Positions 28,950 to 31,232 of a stretch of 31,232 bases of DNA are shown here, in pieces. This DNA comes from CAYRVX01 sp964642165 (lineage in GTDB: Bacteria; Planctomycetota; Phycisphaerae; SM23-33), in NCBI GenBank assembly GCA_964642165.1, contig CAZXOC010000054.1, positions 1 to 31,232 of the forward strand, given 5' to 3'. Each line of letters starts with the position of its first letter. Position 1 is the first letter of the stretch. The notes below the pieces were generated by a model. That model was not told the origin of the DNA. It saw nothing but the letters and a program-made list of their open reading frames with translations, and searched no databases. The position numbers were made by a program, and so were the translations under genes.

Positions 28950-31232
28950 TCAAGGCCCGGTTCGGGGGCGCGGCACCGGCCGCTCGCCGAGGATCGGCTC
29001 GAGGCTGGGACCGCGTAGGAGGAACGGGCCGGCCCCCCGTGAGGCCCACGTTCCCTCACGCGCATGCGGATGCGACCAGGCGATCAGGTATCCCCAGCGA
29101 CGGTGGTGGGCCAGTGAGGCGTATCCGCACAGCACGCCGGCCGCCGCAGCCGAGCGCCGCCACGCGCCGTCGCGCCCTTCGGCGAAGAGGACCGAGCGGC
29201 ATGAGCTGGTCTTGCCGTGGACCTGCGAAAACCAATACGCCAGGACGACCGACCGGCCCTCGGCGTGGACGGCGGCCAGCCGCGGCATGGTGTCGCACCG
29301 CTCCAGGATCTCCGGGGCCGGCCAGCTCCGCGCGTCGCCGCTGACGGACCGCGCGACGAAGGCCCTGCCCTTCTCGTCGCCGCCTCTCCGCATCCCGGCC
29401 ACGAACAGCTCATATTGTCCGCGGCCGCGCTGACGGAGAACCGCGGACCAGGCGTAGCGGTTCCCGGCGCCCAGGTCCAACGAGCCCAGCCGCTCCCACC
29501 GGTATCCCTCGCGGCTGGCCAGGACCCACACGCGGCGCTCCGCGGGCACGGCACAGAGGAACCGCCCGCGGCTGTCCTGGATGAGCGACGTGCCGACGTG
29601 CTCGACCATCGTGGGAGCGCTCCAATGCACGAAGTCCCGCGACCACGAGAGGTACGTCCTCGTTCGGTGGCGTGCCTCCCGGTCGGAGGCGAAGAACAGC
29701 ACGAACCGGCCGGACTCGTCCCGAAGCAGGCGGGGATCCTGCTCCAGCCAACTGCTGGACACGGGCAGGTGCAGCTTGCGGGGTGGGCTGAAGCGCAGCC
29801 CGTCGCGGGTGACGGCGGACCACAAGTCGCCGCGGCGGTTCCACACGAGGCGGACGGCCTCGTCGTCGGCCTGGATGGTGACCCCCGTCTCACGCTTGTA
29901 GACCCGCAGGTCGTAGCCCGGGTAGCTGGGCTCCACGCCGGCGACGGTCCACGCGGACCAGGGGGTTCCGCGCTTGAGGGGCAAGCGGCCGGCGACGCGG
30001 GTGATCTCTCCGGCCGCCACGGTGGCCGTCGTCGTCCACTCGCCATAGGGGCAGTTCGCGTCGATGGGGGAAAGGCGCACCGTGTGTCTGCCGGGCGCCA
30101 GCGGGCCGACGATCCCGTCGTGCCACCGACCGAACGCGCCGTCCACGTCCACGCGGTACCGGTTCGTGTCGCGGCACCACACGTCGAGCGTACCGATCGG
30201 GCCGACCTTCTCCATCTCCGCGGCCACGCGCCAGCCCCTGAAGAAAACCGGCCCCGCGTCGTCGGCCACGCGCACGATGCAGAAGACCACCACGATGCCG
30301 GTCCGGGGCAGCTTGCCGGCGGAGACGCCCGTTCGCCGCGCCTCGGCGAGGTCCACCCGGCGCGGCGGGTTGATCCGCCAGCCCCGTCCGGGCGTGCGAA
30401 GCGTCAACTCCATTGTGCCGGCCGCCTCGTCAACCAACGGATAGCAGCGCAGCGACTTGAAGACGTGCCCCCGGGCGGCCACGAGGTATAGCGTGTCGTA
30501 GGCGTGGTCGGGGTCGAACGTCGCCCACTTGTCCAGCTTGTGCTGCCGCTTGCCGACGAGCCGGACGGGCTTGCGCATCTTGCCGGTCAGCGAGGCGCGT
30601 GGGCCCCGTGGGAATGAGATGACCGCATGGTTGATCGGGTACGCATCCCTTCTCAGCATGTCCTGCCGAACAACTTCGCCCGTTCGCGCGTGGTGGAGCA
30701 GGATCTGCTCGGTGGGGAAGGGCCGCCATGTCGACTCACGGAACGCCGGCGTCGCCGGGTACCTCATCTTCAGCGCCTCGGCATGCCGCCCGAGCTGCGC
30801 CAGCAGCATCGCCGATTTGTGACGGGTCCACTCATCCATGTCCATTCGGGCGAGGGCCATCTGCATCCCCCCTTCCCAGACCTTCGCACCGGGGAAGCGC
30901 CGCCCGAGGTCGGCGTAGATCTTCAGCAGCCGCTCGGCCGGCACCTCCCCGCCCTCACACGTGTGAAGATACTCGACCATGGCGTCGCCGAGGCGCGGAT
31001 GGAATGGGTCCAGGTACACGAACCGCTCCAGCGCCCGGCGAGCATGGTCATAGCGGTACATGAAGTAGTACATCTTGCCCACCCAGTAGACCGCCTCCAC
31101 GTAGGCCGGGTCCTCGCGCGAGGACTGGCGGAACTTCAGCCACGCCTCGTGGTAGCGCCCCTGGTCGTACAGGTCCATCCCCTCGTACAGCGCACGGGCC
31201 GCCGGGATGCTCCGCGTCCACACCGGGAGGTT
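28950..31232 (-). CDS. TPR plus sialidase-like beta-propeller protein (5' end outside the window)
   Basis: The visible part has about 760 residues and is open to the right edge with no stop, so the start lies outside the window; a GTG at 31223 exists but falls inside a typical TPR sequence. The first 150 visible residues are TPR-like (ARALYEGMDLYDQGRYHEAW, ALERFVYLDPFHPRLGDAM). A long beta-rich middle region follows. The last 290 residues recall a sialidase or family 43 propeller: SAVTRDGLRFSPPRKLHL, FVLFFASDREARHRTRTYLS, WSRDFVHWSAPTMVEHVGT and RGQYELFVAGMRRGGDEKG. The TPR part might dock a partner and the propeller a glycan; the function is unknown. It is likely cotranscribed with the secreted protein downstream. 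Confidence 0.8.
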   Translation of the reverse strand, partial: NLPVWTRSIPAARALYEGMDLYDQGRYHEAWLKFRQSSREDPAYVEAVYWVGKMYYFMYRYDHARRALERFVYLDPFHPRLGDAMVEYLHTCEGGEVPAERLLKIYADLGRRFPGAKVWEGGMQMALARMDMDEWTRHKSAMLLAQLGRHAEALKMRYPATPAFRESTWRPFPTEQILLHHARTGEVVRQDMLRRDAYPINHAVISFPRGPRASLTGKMRKPVRLVGKRQHKLDKWATFDPDHAYDTLYLVAARGHVFKSLRCYPLVDEAAGTMELTLRTPGRGWRINPPRRVDLAEARRTGVSAGKLPRTGIVVVFCIVRVADDAGPVFFRGWRVAAEMEKVGPIGTLDVWCRDTNRYRVDVDGAFGRWHDGIVGPLAPGRHTVRLSPIDANCPYGEWTTTATVAAGEITRVAGRLPLKRGTPWSAWTVAGVEPSYPGYDLRVYKRETGVTIQADDEAVRLVWNRRGDLWSAVTRDGLRFSPPRKLHLPVSSSWLEQDPRLLRDESGRFVLFFASDREARHRTRTYLSWSRDFVHWSAPTMVEHVGTSLIQDSRGRFLCAVPAERRVWVLASREGYRWERLGSLDLGAGNRYAWSAVLRQRGRGQYELFVAGMRRGGDEKGRAFVARSVSGDARSWPAPEILERCDTMPRLAAVHAEGRSVVLAYWFSQVHGKTSSCRSVLFAEGRDGAWRRSAAAAGVLCGYASLAHHRRWGYLIAWSHPHAREGTWASRGAGPFLLRGPSLEPILGERPVPRPRTGP

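Overview
The window is GC-rich throughout and has the gene content of an anaerobic planctomycete or a close relative (Planctomycetota, or a neighbouring phylum such as Hydrogenedentota). That is inferred from family content: a Tat-exported sulfatase, a DUF1080 protein, HEAT repeats joined to secretin/TonB short N-terminal (STN)-like domains, FG-GAP proteins and large secreted glycosidase-like proteins, next to oxygen-sensitive iron-sulfur and flavin proteins. I see no rRNA, tRNA, CRISPR array, insertion sequence or phage gene.

Left part (1-11 kb). A secreted HEAT-repeat/STN protein (173-2359, +) faces a minus-strand operon of a DUF4405 membrane protein, a cytosolic PAS histidine kinase and a NarL-type response regulator (5017 down to 2386). 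A plus-strand operon follows: an unknown secreted protein, an FG-GAP protein and a GH123/DUF4091-like secreted glycosidase, joined by 4-bp stop/start overlaps. It ends in the wreck of a Gfo/Idh/MocA oxidoreductase gene (10701-10982).

Central part (11.1-20.9 kb) is the most unusual. A PAS sigma54-dependent activator (minus strand, start 12482) is divergent from an array of about 15 small plus-strand genes. The array encodes a NifX-like protein, two DUF5320-type Gly/Arg-rich proteins, a small zinc-ribbon protein with the same N-terminal signature, a NifX/coiled-coil/2x[4Fe-4S] fusion, a small Cys-containing protein, a J-domain protein, an FmdB zinc ribbon, two SAM methyltransferases, a second ferredoxin, a DUF2061 membrane protein, an iron-sulfur flavoprotein, a YkoF-like thiamine-binding protein and a RACo-type reductive activase. 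The divergent gap holds a near-consensus -24/-12 promoter and two TGCAA/TTGCA dyads at enhancer distance. The layout recalls the sigma54-controlled orange-protein (ORP) operons of Desulfovibrio vulgaris, but lacks their MinD-type ATPases and carries a different gene set. I take it to be a candidate undescribed metal-cluster or redox module.

Right part (21-31.2 kb) returns to secreted polysaccharide and surface functions: a sulfatase (+), a very large secreted glycosidase-like protein with a C-terminal frameshift (-), a DUF1080 protein whose C-terminal F5/8-type domain is cut short (+), an unknown secreted protein (-), and a TPR/sialidase-like propeller protein that runs off the right edge (-).

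All calls come from reading the sequence and recalling family motifs. No database search was run.
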